From Diphasiastrum complanatum (Eukaryota > Streptophyta > Lycopodiopsida > Lycopodiales > Lycopodiaceae), in assembly GCA_029204225.1 (NCBI GenBank), contig CM055107.1:24011391-24075390 (forward strand): 64,000 bases of DNA, read 5' to 3'. The notes below the pieces were generated by a model. The model was given only the letters and a program-made list of their open reading frames with translations, was not told the DNA's origin and made no database searches. The position numbers and the translations under genes are program-made. Shown here piece by piece: positions 1-12,800 of this stretch (position 1 is the stretch's first letter; every line of letters starts with the position of its first letter).

Positions 1-513
1 AGAGAGGATTCTACACCAAAATTGGATTTTTCCTTTTGTAGATTGGATCTTTTGTAGATCAAAACACTAAATAGGTCAATATACTTGTTCAATTCCATTT
101 TTTGAATTCACATGCTGGATTTGGCCGATTTTTGGATCATTGGTTCAGCCTAAGTGGTGGCTTATAGATTGCATATCAAATTTTCAGCATTTGCATGTAG
201 ATTTGGAATAGTCATTTTTTTGTGATTTTGTCAAAACCCTAATTTTGATTGGATCTCTAGATAGTGAGGTTGCTGGACTTCATTTGAGTGTGTTTCAATC
301 TTAGGAAGTGGCAAAAGTCATTAGATTGAGGATAGATCATAGGTTGATCAAGATTCCATGATTCTATGTGTTGCTTTGCTTGGATAAGTGCTAGAAGAGA
401 ACTTGTGAGATAGTTTCAAATCTTGGTGATTTCTTTTGAAAGCATTTGTTGTTGTTCAAAGGAGTGCTTTGTGCATTGAAACAGGTTGAAAGAGAAGATT
501 AGGTCATTGCTAC
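1..513 (+). other. Internal 5' leader of the Copia element
   Basis: No open frame is seen here. The sequence does not match the end of the 3' LTR (4442-5087), so I read it as transcribed leader between the unseen 5' LTR and the gag start. No Copia-type primer-binding site (TGGTATCAGAGC-like) is found, so it must lie upstream of base 1. Confidence 0.6.
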
Positions 514-2946
514 ATGGCAACCTCAATTGGAGTCATGTTGGAAGCCAATGATAGGCTTACCTCAAGTAACTATTCATTATGGAAAGTGAGGATGGAGTCA
601 CTTCTTGAGGTGAATGATGTTTTGGATATTGTTGTAGGTTTGGAGGAGAGACTAGCAACACAACAAGATCAATTGAGGTGTGACAAGAGGGTCAAGAAGG
701 CTCTACACATGAGAAAGATGAATGTTACCAATGAACTTCTCAAGGAAGTTGGTAAGTGCACATCATCTTTGGAAGCTTGGAATTCATTGAAGAAGCTTTA
801 TGAATCCAAGTCTACTTCTAGAGTGTTGACTCTAAGAAGGCAAATCTTTTCTTGTTTGCAAAAGAATGAAGAAAGTCCAAGTACTTTTGTTTTGAGAATG
901 AGAGCATTGAATGATGAGTTAGCTTGCATAGATGAAAGCATTAAGAAAGGAGAGCTTATTCAAGTGATTCTTAATGGCTTGTTGGATGCTCATGCTAACA
1001 TTGCTCAAAGTATTGCTATTCAAAAGACTTTGCCAAGTTTGATGGATCTTCAAGAGATCTTGATCAATGAGGAATATAGGCTTCAAGCAAGAGGTGGATC
1101 TACATCGACACTTCAAGAGGATGCTATGTTCACAAAGGGCAAATTCAAGGGCAAAAACAAAAGCAAATGGTCTAAAGGGCAAGATCAAGTGGATGCTTCT
1201 TCAAGTGGCAAAAAGAAGGATAGATCAAAGCTCAAGTGCTTCTATTGTGGCATCAAAGGACACTTTGCAAGTGAGTGCTACAAGAAGAAGAGAGATCAAG
1301 GAGACAAGCAAGGTAATCTTACTCTTGATGAGGATGGTTTGGATGTGCAAGATGCAAATGATGATGCTTTTGTGATGTCTTCATGTATGCTTGTTAATGA
1401 TGGAGATCTAGATCCTTGGTGGATTGATAGTGGAGCAAGTTCACACATGACCTTTCACAAAGAATACTTCACTTCTTTGTTGGCATATGGAGATGACAAG
1501 AGGGTGATCTACACGGCCAATGATGGTGAGTGTGCAATCAAAGGGATTGGCACAATTCCTATTTCTCTCTCTACAAATAGGAATGTTCATTTGGAGGATG
1601 TCTTGTTTATTCCATCTATTACCAAGAATTTTCTTAGTGTGAGTCAAATGCTAAGTAAGGGCCTCAAGGTGGAGTTTGATGGAGATGCTTGTTTGATCAA
1701 AAGGATGGATGTCTTGATTGGAAAAGGTAAAAGACAAGGGAAGTTATTCAAACTTGATGTTTGTGTTATTGCTAACCAAGTTGGATGTGTTGCAAGGGAG
1801 CAAATTTCTATTCAAGAGGTTTGGCACAAAAGGATGGGACACCTCAACTTCAAGTCATTGGAGGTAATGGCAAGAAAGAAGGTTGTGATTGGTCTTCCAA
1901 GTTCCTTAAGTAATGACAAGCATGTTTGTGAGTCTTGTGCTTCGTCTAAGTCACATAGACTACCTTATACTAGATCTATTTCTAGATCTACAAAGCCTTT
2001 TCAACTTGTACATTCGGATATTCATGGATTTACTACAATTAGCAATAGTGGAGCTAAGATGTATGTAACATTCATTGATGATTTTAGTAGATTTTGTTGG
2101 ATCTATCTACTAAAGAACAAGGATGAAGTGTATGATGTCTTTGTCAAGTTCAAGAATGCAAGGGAGAACCAATTCTCCACAAAGATCAAGTGCTTGAGAG
2201 GTGACAATGGTGGTGAGTACATATCTAACAAGTTCAAGGCCTTTTGTGATGAGCATGGGATCAAGAGGGAGTATACAACATCAAGGACTCCACAACAAAA
2301 TGGAGTGGCTGAAAAGAAGAATAGGACTTTATGTGAAAGTGCTAAAGCTATGAGGTTAAGTGCTAATCTTGACAAACCATTTTGGGATCAAGCTTTGTTG
2401 TGTGCCAATTTCTTGTGCAATAGGTGGCCGAGTGCTATTTTGGATGGAAGGACACCTTTTGAGATGCTATTCAAGAGGAGGCCGAGTGTCAACTTTCTAA
2501 GAACTTTTGGATGCACATGCTATGTCAACATTACTCTTGATGATAGGACCAAGGAAGATCCATCTTCAAGAAGAGATATTTTTGTTGGACATAATGAGGT
2601 GAGTAAAGCCTACAAGATTTACATTCCTTCTACTAACAAAGTGATTGTTGGTAGAGATGTCATCTTTGATGAGGGGAACATTCCAAAAGTGTCTTCAAGC
2701 ATGATTGATGGTAGTGTGGATGGATGTAACAGTCTTGATGTTGATGAACAGGATCCTACTTTGGATGGTGATGATGATGGACCTTCATCAAGTCAAAATC
2801 CAAGGAGAACATCAAGGGAAAGACAAGTACCTTCAAGGCTCACATATGATCAAAAGCTGGGCAAACTAGTAGTTTCTAGAAATTATGTTGCTTTCCTAAC
2901 CTCTTTGGATGAAAGAAGAGAATCGGATCCAAGCAATGGATCTTGA
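514..2946 (+). pseudogene. Copia gag-protease-integrase, 5' part of a broken polyprotein
   Basis: An 810-codon frame begins at the first ATG after the leader. A UBN2-type gag domain fills about residues 10-200. A CX2CX4HX4C zinc knuckle begins at Cys242 and would bind RNA in the capsid. The protease active-site motif DSGA begins at Asp305. A pre-integrase segment (WHKRMGHL) is near residue 440. The integrase core shows the D,D-35-E triad at Asp502, Asp564 and Glu600, with PQQNGVAE just before the glutamate. The frame ends where reverse transcriptase should begin, because pol continues in another frame from about 2909. The copy therefore keeps plausible gag, protease and integrase but makes no fused RT. 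Codon use is like that of the downstream RT segment. Confidence 0.93.
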
Positions 2947-4444
2947 GTATCAAGCTCTTATGAAGAATGGAACATGGAGATTGGTGGAGTTACCTAAGGA
3001 CAAGAAAGCTATTGGATGCAAATGGATCTTCAAGGTGAAGACAAACCAAGATGGATCTATCAACAAGTACAAGGCAAGGTTAGTAGCAAAAGGATATGCT
3101 CAACAACAAGGGATTGACTATGATGAGACCTTTGCACCCGTGGCAAAGATGGTAAGCATTTGAGTCATCATTTCACTTACTACACTTTATGGATGGGATC
3201 TATGGCAAATGGACATTTCAAATGCATTCTTGAATGGTGATCTTGAGGAGGAAGTATACATGGAGCAACCCGAGAGCTACATCTCATCAACAAAGCCAAA
3301 TCATGTGTGTCTTCTACAAAAGAGTTTGTATGGCCTTAAGCAAGCACCAAGGAGTTGGTATGCTAAGCTTAACACTTTTTTACTCTCTCAAGGCTTTGTT
3401 ATGAGTGAGTATGATCATTCACTTTATTATAGGTTTGCTGGAAATGATGTTACCATCTTGCTAATCTATGTAGATGATATCATCTTGAGTGGTGGAGACA
3501 ATCAAGATGTGGAGGATATCAAGAATGCTCTTAAGGAGGAGTTTGAGGTGCATGATCTTGGTAATTTGCATTACATTTTAGGAATAGAAATCATTAGATC
3601 TTCTCAATCTACTTTCATTTGTCAAGAGAAGTATGCTAATTCTATTCTAGAAAGATTTCATATGGTAGATGCAAAAGCTATTGATACACCTATGGAGTCT
3701 CATGTAAAGCTTACTATAAGAGGTAATGAAAGATCCTTCAAGGACATTACTCTCTATAGAAAGCTAGTTGGTTCACTCATCTATCTAACCATTACTAGAC
3801 CTGATCTAAGCTATTGTGTTGGAAGATTGAGTCAATTCATGCAAGATCCTAGTGAGGAGCATTGGAAGCTAGAAAAGCGAGTTTTGAGGTATATCATGGG
3901 AACTCGAGATTTTGGCATATTGTATGAGGGATCATCACCTAATCTTTTTGGATATTCAGATTCGGACTATGCTGGAGATGTAATGGATAGGAAATCCATT
4001 AGTTCTTATTGTATTTTCATAGGTGATGGAGCTATATCATGGATGTCAAAGAAACAAGCCACTATCTCATTGTCATCTAGTGAGGCCGAGTACAAAGCTC
4101 TTACACATTGCACAAAGGAGATGGTATGGATCAAGAGGATGATCAAGGATCTTCACTTGCTGGATTTTTCAGAGAGCCCAATCATCTTTTGTGACAATCA
4201 ATCAGCCCAAAGAATGGCATCCAATCCTATCTTTCATGCTAGGAGCAAGCATATTGAGATACAATATCATTTTGTGAGGGAGCGAGTCATTGCAAAGGAG
4301 GTGGAGCTTCAACATGTGTCTTCAAGGGAATGTGTAGCTGATATCTTCACCAAAGCATTGGGAAAAGACTTGTTCATGAAGCATAGGACTTCACTTGGAG
4401 TGTTATCAAAGTCTATGCTAAAACTAGTTGAAGAGGGAGTGTGA
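2909..4444 (+). pseudogene. Copia reverse transcriptase-RNase H, 3' part of the broken polyprotein
   Basis: This segment is in a different frame from the gag-integrase part and is split by an in-frame TGA at 3161-3163. The first part has the RT amino end ([28 protein letters not shown]). The second part (from 3209) begins at the MDISNAFLNGDLEEEVYMEQP block and has YVDD at 3467-3478, the catalytic aspartate pair of RT. RNase H follows, with GYSDSDYAGD, LSSSEAEY and DNQSAQ, ending in the typical HIEIQYHFVRE block. The stop codon at 4442-4444 is formed by the first three bases of the 3' LTR. Both lesions look like simple decay. Confidence 0.93.
4430..4441 (+). other. Polypurine tract
   Basis: The purine-rich GAAGAGGGAGTG lies directly before the TG that opens the 3' LTR. 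This is where second-strand synthesis is primed in LTR retrotransposons. Confidence 0.7.
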
Positions 4445-5087
4445 AAGATTCAACTAGTTTCATCACATTTTGCAATATTTCCATATTTGGCATATTGAGG
4501 CCAAAACTTGTTTTAGACTTAGAGGTTGACTTTTCAAAGTTCATTAGTCTAAATTTCATTTGAATAAACACTTTTTGAAAGTGTGGGAAAGATAAAATGT
4601 GAGTTTGAGTAGATTCAATTTGAATAAGTTGGGTACATTGAATCTAGACCCAAAATTGGTAGGGTTAGCATTCTGGTGGGAAAGCCAAGTGGCCAAATAG
4701 GGTTTGGACCTGTTATAAAAGGATGTAACTCGTGGAGAGAGTCATCTTCTCTCTTCTCTATCTCATTTCATGCTTATACATGGTTCTCTTGGGTTCTACT
4801 ATCCATTGGTGCACTATCTTGGTGATTGCTTGCAATTCTATGTGTAGAATGATCTATATTTGCTATTTTTGGATCCACACGTGTGAAATACAGTAGCTTG
4901 CTGGTTTTGTACGGACAACAACAGTACATAATCATTTCATTCAAGTTTGATCAAGTTCTATTAGTGTTTGCATCTCAAATTGTGTGTAGATATTGATTTT
5001 TCTACATTGGTGAAATTGGTAGTGTATTTCTCTTTCTAAGCAAAGATCATTCAAGTAGATTGGATCTTAAGAATCTGAAATCTTTCA
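4442..5087 (+). repeat. 3' LTR of the Copia element
   Basis: The segment opens with TGAAAGATT and ends with AATCTTTCA (one extra A in the run), so the ends form the expected TG...CA inverted repeat. Its length is 646 bp. A possible TATA region (TTATAAAAGG) is near 4714-4723, followed by a CT-rich stretch. No partner LTR is inside the window, so an age cannot be estimated. Confidence 0.85.
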
Positions 5088-6652
5088 CAGATCCCAGGTA
5101 TTTGGAATTCTTATACCATATTAGTCGGGTTTTGACTATGGTATCCCCAATCTAATACTAGGGGCATCCTGTTAATTGACGGGTATCTCATTTTTATATA
5201 CCAGGCTGGTAGGGGTTATGATACCCGGGTTGATACCAGCCATAGCCCCATATACCCACCCAACACTGGTTTTAACCAAGGGAGGGCCATGTGGCCTCGG
5301 CCACTTTCATCTTGTTTGCCTTTTTCAACAATTTTATTTTTCCATTGCAAAAGTTCTTTAAAAAAATACATATTTCCTCCAAGCCAAGGAGGGCCTCCCG
5401 TGTTGTTTTTTGCTGTGAATTATTGGGGTTTAAGATTTTGTATTTTAGGGTTAGGGCAACCACAGAAACGAGAGAGAGAGAGAGAGAGCTCCTGTTGCGA
5501 ACCTTGCTGAACGATCTTTCTTTGGAAAAGAGGTCGTTCTTCCTGTTCTTTCAAGAACAGATTCATGCGCGGGGTTTACGAACCGTGGCATCTGCCTTAG
5601 GCTTCTCTTTCTTTCTTACTTTCAAGGACAGGTAGCATTTGTCTGAAGCCAATCGATGGATTCAACGTATTGGTAAATATTTCTCTGAAGCATCCTACGC
5701 ACTGACTTGTTGGATGAGAAGAAGGATTGAAATGATGCTGCTTTTCGACTTCAGAATGAACATAGTTCCACCATCTAATTCTTTTTAGTTTTGACGTATA
5801 GTTAGTTTATAGTTACTTGTCTCTGGGAAAGCACTCATACGGTTTGAAGGGGATAGTTCTCAAATTATGCAAGATGTCTCAAGTTACAGAAGTATATTGT
5901 GATAGCTTAACATGTTGCTCTTTTTGTTGTTGTTTCAGGGGAAAGCATTGACACTGCTTGAAGTGGAATTTTTTCGTATTATTGTAGCAGGCACGATCTT
6001 TCCAGGTGTGCAAAATGGCATCAGCTGATCGTAGGCTGGCCCAATATTTCTTTTACCATAGAGAGTGTATCACGACAGATTTCTTGTAGTGTTTCCAAAG
6101 TTTTGTGTACCAAAGGGCAGTGTATCGTCCAAACTTTAGTGGTTGCTGTTATTTTCTAACAGTTCATGATATGGTTATGTGAAATCTAGGATATGCTAGA
6201 ATTGTAGTAGCTCTTTTATAACATTTCAGGTCACGTCAGGGTTATGCTAAACGCATGCTTGTTTAATTCATGAAAATAAGTTTCAAATGATTCTTTGCTA
6301 GTTATTGTTTAGGGTCTGGGACCAAAATATTTTGATATAGTGAGGTGAGAGATGGTGAGAGGGGCCGTTGTGCTCCCAATCATGTATGCGTTTTTATTAG
6401 GTTTTTTAAATGGCCAAGTGTCTACACAATTAATTGCGTGCCCTTGCACTTTTGGAAACTTTTATATGGTGAATGCTTTCAATTGGCAGATTGACATCAG
6501 AGTCGGGACAAATAGTTTTGTAGCATTGGTGCAGATTTGATTGAAATTTGCTGAGATTGCTGATAGTCAATGATGATTATGTTGTATTTCAATGATTGTT
6601 TTCAGATTTTCGTGCTGTTTGCAATTGAGCAGGTCAAATGTTGTGTTTGCTT
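5088..6652. other. Region upstream of BRX1, no gene supported
   Basis: Small open frames exist but none looks like a known protein. The segment holds an 8-bp inverted repeat (ATACCATA ... TATGGTAT, about 5113-5143), a short (GA)n at 5469-5488, and a first copy of a leader-like block that recurs just before the BRX1 start. GGCCCA (a site II-type element on the reverse strand) is at about 6038-6043. The stretch may contain an untranslated first exon and intron of BRX1, but I cannot prove splice sites. Confidence 0.4.
5404..5460 (+). repeat. Leader-like block, copy 1, with telomere-type motif
   Basis: About 57 bases starting with TTTTTTGCTGTGAATT and ending TTTTAGGGTTAGGGCAAC recur, with a few changes, at 6653-6709. 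The block contains TTAGGGTTAGGG at 5445-5456, a telo-box-like motif typical of plant translation and ribosome-biogenesis promoters. Confidence 0.7.
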
Positions 6653-6709
6653 GTTTTTTGCTGTGAATTTTGGAATTTAAGGTTTTTTTACTTTTAGGGT
6701 TAGGGCAAC
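6653..6709 (+). promoter_or_regulatory. Telo-box-containing block before BRX1 (copy 2)
   Basis: TTAGGGTTAGGG at 6694-6705 lies about 100 bases before the BRX1 ATG. Telo boxes (AAACCCTA in either orientation) are established promoter elements of plant ribosomal-protein and ribosome-biogenesis genes, which fits the gene downstream. The same block is present at 5404-5460. Whether the motif is upstream of or inside the transcript cannot be told from sequence. Confidence 0.55.
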
Positions 6710-6803
6710 GACACAAAAGCTCCAGATAAAGTGAGCAAATAGAGAAGAAGAAGAAGAAAGAAAAGGTGGACTTGCTGCATATTGACAACCCAAAGAAAGA
6801 AAT

Positions 6804-9800
6804 ATGTGGACTAAGAAAGCTGAAGTAAAAAGAATGAGCAAGAAACGCAAGGCGGCGCCTAAGGAAGTTGCCTCTGAAGCGGTAACCACCAATGCTATGG
6901 AGGAGCAGCAGCCTGCACGAAAGCGCAGTTTGATGACAGATTTAAGCAAGGTGCAAAGGCATGAAGAAGAAGGGGTTGATCACCAAAATGGTGATGCTAC
7001 TATTTCCAGTTTTCGAAACAAGGAGAAAGTTCTAGTTCTTTGTTCCAGTCGAATTACATTTAGGTACCAGCTGCTCTCTCTCTCTTCAATCCCCTTCATT
7101 ATATCATATAAAAACTTTTGGCAAATATCCCCCGACACTATCATTTCAATTTTTGGGTATATGCGAGGATAAAGTATTTATCTTCTTGTGCAAAATTTTT
7201 TGATGTTAGTTTTGAGCTTTAAAACCTTAAAGTTTTACTTGACCTTTTGTATTAGCTTGATTTCTTTGGTATGAACTTCGAAATGTTTTAAAATTTTTAG
7301 ATATATCAAAATTTCAACATATAAGAAAGTCAAACGAACCACATATATGTACAGAATTTAGGGTCTCCCATTGAATCAGCCAATTGGCGGCTATTTCAAG
7401 CTGCTTGACCTTTTTCTCCCATGGAATTACTACATTGGAAGTTAAATGTAGTACTTCTTGGTGATTAAATTTGGCCCAAAAATTGATGAATTTGGTTATC
7501 TTGTTATCGGATTCTTGCAAAGTGCAACCTATATTTTAGTGAAGCTATTGCGACGTCGAGGCAATTTACTTCACTCGATTAGTGTGGTCAACCTTAGAAG
7601 TAGCATTTGTGCAATAGACCATATCCACAACTAGAACAAGATTGAGAAGAACCTAGCAATAGGTGGAAAGAAGTTGTGGGTTTGCACTCCCATGGAATGC
7701 ACATATATAGTTTCTAAAGATTTAGTTTAAGTTGAGAGGTACAGTAGTTTGCCAGCCGGAATCTTTTGATTGGAATTGTGACTGGGACTTAACTATACTA
7801 GGAACTATTCACTTAGTAGTAAAGAGCACTTCATTGTTACGTCGAAGTCTAATTCTACTTAATTGACATTATAGTTATACTTGAGTCGATCTTCAAGTAA
7901 GGAAGAGTGGACTACCTACTTTCACTTACTTCTACCTTCTTGTGCCTTTTACAAGGAGTCCCATTCTCCTAACAACTCGTCTACACCTTGTAGGAATGAA
8001 TTCGCCCTTCAATTAAACATTTCACTTTTCAAGATGCCCTTTAGGAGAGAGTTATTCTCTTGCTTTCTTGCTTTTAATGTGAGAGAGATGTACATTTGTT
8101 ATGGAGACTTAGTCCTAGGTTGATTGGCGTCCTTCCACAACGAGTCTTATCTTAATAATTCCTAGGTAACGTTTGTAATTGTTCTTGCTATATTTGTGTT
8201 GATTTGTTGATTTTAAGGCATGTTTTTGGGTGTTGTTACTTGTACTGCAAGATCGCTTTGTCCATCCGATTATGTTACTAATTGAATGATTGTATCAATG
8301 ACCATCATGGGGTGGGTAATGGATCCATAATCGGATTGAGTTATGAACCAGATAAGTTGTGGATTCATCTGGTTGAAGTCATGATATTTTCATGATTGAA
8401 GTCAACGTATCTTGAAAAGTTCAATGTTTTTTAATTGCTGCCTCATGTGTGTATCTAATATTTTTTTTGGAAAATATGAAGGCTCTGGCAGCATCCCAAG
8501 CTATTCCACATTGCAATGCTAGTTATACATTTCAGTTTTCTTAATGTTCTCAAAACAAAATTAATGCAATCACCAACGATCAAATTTGCTAGTGACTTGT
8601 CAAAGTTTGGGGGTAATTTTGACTATTCTTGAGCAATTTTTGTATAATCTTAATGTCGCTTTTCGTCATGCGTAATATATCATCATCAAGCATGCAAAAA
8701 GGTTGTCTTCGTGCCCCCAAAAGTACATGAGTTTCTTCCCCAATTTTTGACTACAAATAATCAAAATAATAGATAAGCAATTGTCAATAACATGTAAGAA
8801 CTTTTCAACGAATTGCTATTCAAAATTTTGTGCCAGTATTGCATTATGCAAGTAAGACACTAGAAATATACTTGATTCGTCTACGAAGCATGAACTTTGT
8901 TGTCCCATTACCACCATGGTCCTTCCCACCAATGAGGCTCATGCTTCAGCTTGGGCCTCAACAGATTGATTCCAGATATGATGCCAAATAGCCTCTTAAA
9001 TAGACATAGCCGAAAGTGATTGTGACTACTGGAGTGTAGTTGACTCCCACTCAAGGGTCCTTTGTAGCTGTCCTCCAACTGTTACGAAGATGGCTGCAAA
9101 TTTCAATCATGATTTAATCAGCAAGTGGACTTGAATTTTGAGTTGTCACCTAAATTTGTTGGGGCTCCTCGAACCAAGATTAGTTGTTGAGTAACCGTAG
9201 TTACTTAAGAATGTAGGAGTTTGAATTTGTCTTAGAATGTGTAGATCAGCAGCCGAATAGCTAATAAATATTTGGTACTTCGATTTCTCATTTTCATAGA
9301 AATAGCTAGAAGAATCGAGCCAAGAAAACAGGTGGTAGTTGACAAAGACATATTCATTAGACATAGGTCCTTTCAACTTTGGTACATATTTGTCAAAAAC
9401 TCTGAACAACATCATTCAATGTGTGATTGTATGTACATGGTTGCACCAGCAAGTTGAAAGTTGGAGTATTGATTGATTTTATAACTATTGTATTGAGTAA
9501 GTTGAGGTCCAACTTGATTTACAGGTTATGTTCCATTTTTCATAATGCACTACTCTGCCATTCACGTTCAACAAAGTGATAGAAACAGAATGTGCTGGCC
9601 CTTGTGAGATATTATTAAGAAAACATGGATGGACTTGCATGTCCACGATGTTGATAGTCAGTTTATTATGAGTAGTGATCAAGCAAATGGATGTAGTATT
9701 TTGTATGATTTTTTGAGGTATTGGGGACTTTATTTGATTGGATTTCCGCTTTGGTGCGAGCCTTTATCATGGGTGAGTTTGCTTTTCACCTTTGGAGGAG

Positions 9801-12800
9801 TGATAAAAATTTACCATGTTGGTTCTTCTATAAAGCTACAAAATGTAATGTGAACGCATCTTTGTGTGTGATGACATGGGTAACGATTGTCATCTTATGT
9901 AGTCTAGGCTATGGATGGTTCGATACTCTGTGGGTGGACTCGATAGAGTGGAATATTGCATGCCTCTGTATCTTATGTTCATGTACTATCCTAGACTTAA
10001 TGTGCACACACATACATGGACACATTCGTGCCATTCTAGCATTGATGTAGCTCTCATTTGAGATCTTCATCCAAGTTCGTGCCATGTAGTTTGTGCTTGC
10101 TACCTTTAGTGTTGTGTTGATCACAAATAACAGTGTCAAGAAATGATTGAAATTTAGCACTTTGTTCTTCCTTGGACTATGCATGATGGAGTATATATGG
10201 TCTAATATGTTGTGGGTGCTGACGATCACGTCCCTTTTTTGTTTTGTTTAGGTACTATCGTAGACTTTACATTTATAGATTGAATATTTCTTGTTCTAGT
10301 AACCGTTGATTTGATGGTTGGAAGTTAGTGAATCATAAAACTAAGTGGGATGTTTCTATTCATATATCTTGGAGTTGTGGACTTTTGGTCATTATATGTT
10401 TCTTCTATCTTTGAATATCTTGTATATGTGCAGATATCGGCATCTGATGATGGATATAGTTGGGCTTTTGCCTCATAGCAAGAAAGATGTGAAGGTACAA
10501 GCAAAGGACAACAAGTCTGCTACTTTAAACGAGCTTGTTGACTTAAAAAGCTGTAGCAGTTGCCTATTTTTTGAGGTATTGTCAGAAACCCTACACTTTT
10601 GAGTGCAAGGTTTGATAGAACTGTTTCTGCACGTAACTAGTTGACTTGGCACCAGTAAGCTTTCTTGTTGTGCTTTACAGACGATCTTTATACATAACAC
10701 ATTTTAAAAAATAAGAGTCACCTTGTTAGTAATCAAGTGTCTTAAGCATTGAAATTAGCCCCCTCTTGGCGAGTCCCAAAAACACAAGCCTTTGTAATAA
10801 ATTTTATCTAGTGTGCGACACATACCTTCTTTGCAATAGAACATTCATCTTTCTAATGTGTAAAGGTTGTAATTATTTGATTCAGTGCAGGAAGAAAAGG
10901 GATCTGTATATGTGGGTTTCAAAATGTCCCAGTGGTCCTTCGGCCAAGTTTTTGGTTAATGCTGGTTCGTCATTTTTCAATGCTCGTCAAGCCCCTCTTA
11001 TTAGTTCTCAATCTTAATAACACCTATTTTTTGGTTTTATTTAAGTTTGATGTCCCATATAAATATGCTTTTAAAATCTAGAACTCATAAATAAGCATGC
11101 TTATTCACTGTGCAGTTCATACAATGGCTGAGCTGAAGCTAACAGGAAATCATCTCAAGGGATCTCGTCCAATTCTCACCTTCTCTGCGTCATTCGACAT
11201 GCATCCACATTTTCAGCTTTTGAAGGAACTCTTTACACAGGTTGCAAGATATACTAGTCATTTTGTTTTATGATGTATTTGATGATGTGCACCTTAATGG
11301 ATGTACTAGTCAACCTTTTCCATAATTCTAGTCATGATTTTGACAAGATGATCATATTAATTGTAGGGTTTCTTTTTGTAGGTTTTTTGTACTCCAAAGG
11401 ATCATAGGAAATCAAAGCCATTTTTTGACCACGTGCTCTCTTTTGCAATCCTAGACAACCATATTTGGTTTCGAAACTACCAGGTGCGCCACCTTCCGAT
11501 TGAAATGTTGACTTACCATGTAGCGAATTTGAATTGTAGAAAGCTGATTGCTCATCTAAGTTTGGATTATGAACAAAAGTTGCTGAAGTTTGTAGTCTAG
11601 TGATGTATTTTCCTCGATTTACTTTATAATTGCGTAAGTTGACATGGCTTGCTGGGAGTAATCCCTTTTATATCAAACCTTTCAATACACATACTGCTTG
11701 TGAAAGATGTCTTAGAGGAGTCCGAAGTCATATTTCAACTGAAATACTTTGGATGATTCTTTGAATTGGCAATGTCTATCTAGCCTTGCTTACATTGATC
11801 TCTTCGCATAGAGTTTATTGACTATTGCATGTGTTTCTACTCACATGTTTGTGCTTAAGAATTAGTACAAAGGTTTTGATTGTCATTGTAGCTCAAGTTT
11901 GGGTAGAAAAAATGGCACTAAGGCCAAATTGAAGTCTTATGTGGATGATGATCCTTCTATGCCGATAGTGCCAATGAGCTCACTGAGCTCGTGGGAATGG
12001 TGATTCCATAAGATAGTTTGAAATGGGACAAGTCCCCGTGGATTTTGTGGTGGGTTGCCTAAAACAGATAGATCTTGTGTCTCTATTCAGATGATGACAA
12101 AAACCTATTCCAACCATAGGTGCTATGAAGGCAAGAATGTGTTTCAACTAGAGATGCTATCAAGGGGTTTTGTTTTCTACTGTAAATTCTTTTAGGTGTC
12201 TTAGGGAAAAAAAAGGTTAGAAAGTTTTAAAAAATGGTGATAAGGTATTAGGTATTAGGAATGCTAAACTTACACATAGTTGCATCAAAACCACGTTTGC
12301 TTTGCTACTTTTTTAGATCACGCAAAGCACTGAATAACATTGAACGACCCATGTACATCTACACTTTATAGTTATGGGACGAGTATCCACGCACCTAGAA
12401 GATGTTCCGTTAGATCTTTAAGTCCTGTTGGGAATTCTTCTACCGAGCCATACCTTGTTGCACATCATGCAAGGTACTGTACACCTCCATATGCTTCGTC
12501 CTTGCATGGTAGACTGGATTTCTTGCAAGTTGAATACGACTCTGGTTGTCGCAATGTAGGTCTTACTTCAGTGATCTCCATATCATCAAGTAGAAGTCGT
12601 AACCCAATAGCTTCATAGGCAGTCCTCGTAGTTGCCCTATACTCAGCTTCTATAGATGATAAAGCAATAATGGGTTGTTGAACCTAGGCTAAAGCATTAG
12701 CCCATTGTCAATTTTTTATTCTCTTTATCATTTGCCCAATTTGAAAATAAATAACCTTCCAGCTGACTATCATCATCATCAGTATATCCAATCTCGTAGG

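Larger units (their letters stand above)
1..5087 (+). mobile_element. Ty1/Copia LTR retrotransposon, 5' end outside the window
   Basis: The order gag, zinc knuckle, aspartic protease, integrase, reverse transcriptase, RNase H is that of the Copia superfamily, because integrase precedes reverse transcriptase. The 5' LTR and primer-binding site are not in the window, which begins inside the untranslated leader. The 3' end is complete: a purine-rich tract is followed by an LTR with matching inverted ends. Pol carries a frameshift near 2910-2946 and an in-frame TGA at 3161-3163, so this copy cannot make a full polyprotein. A target-site duplication cannot be tested because the left end is missing. 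Confidence 0.95.

Noticed and set aside
5291-5635. A 114-codon frame upstream of BRX1
   Set aside because: It crosses a GA tract, contains the duplicated leader block, and has no domain; it is probably leader sequence.
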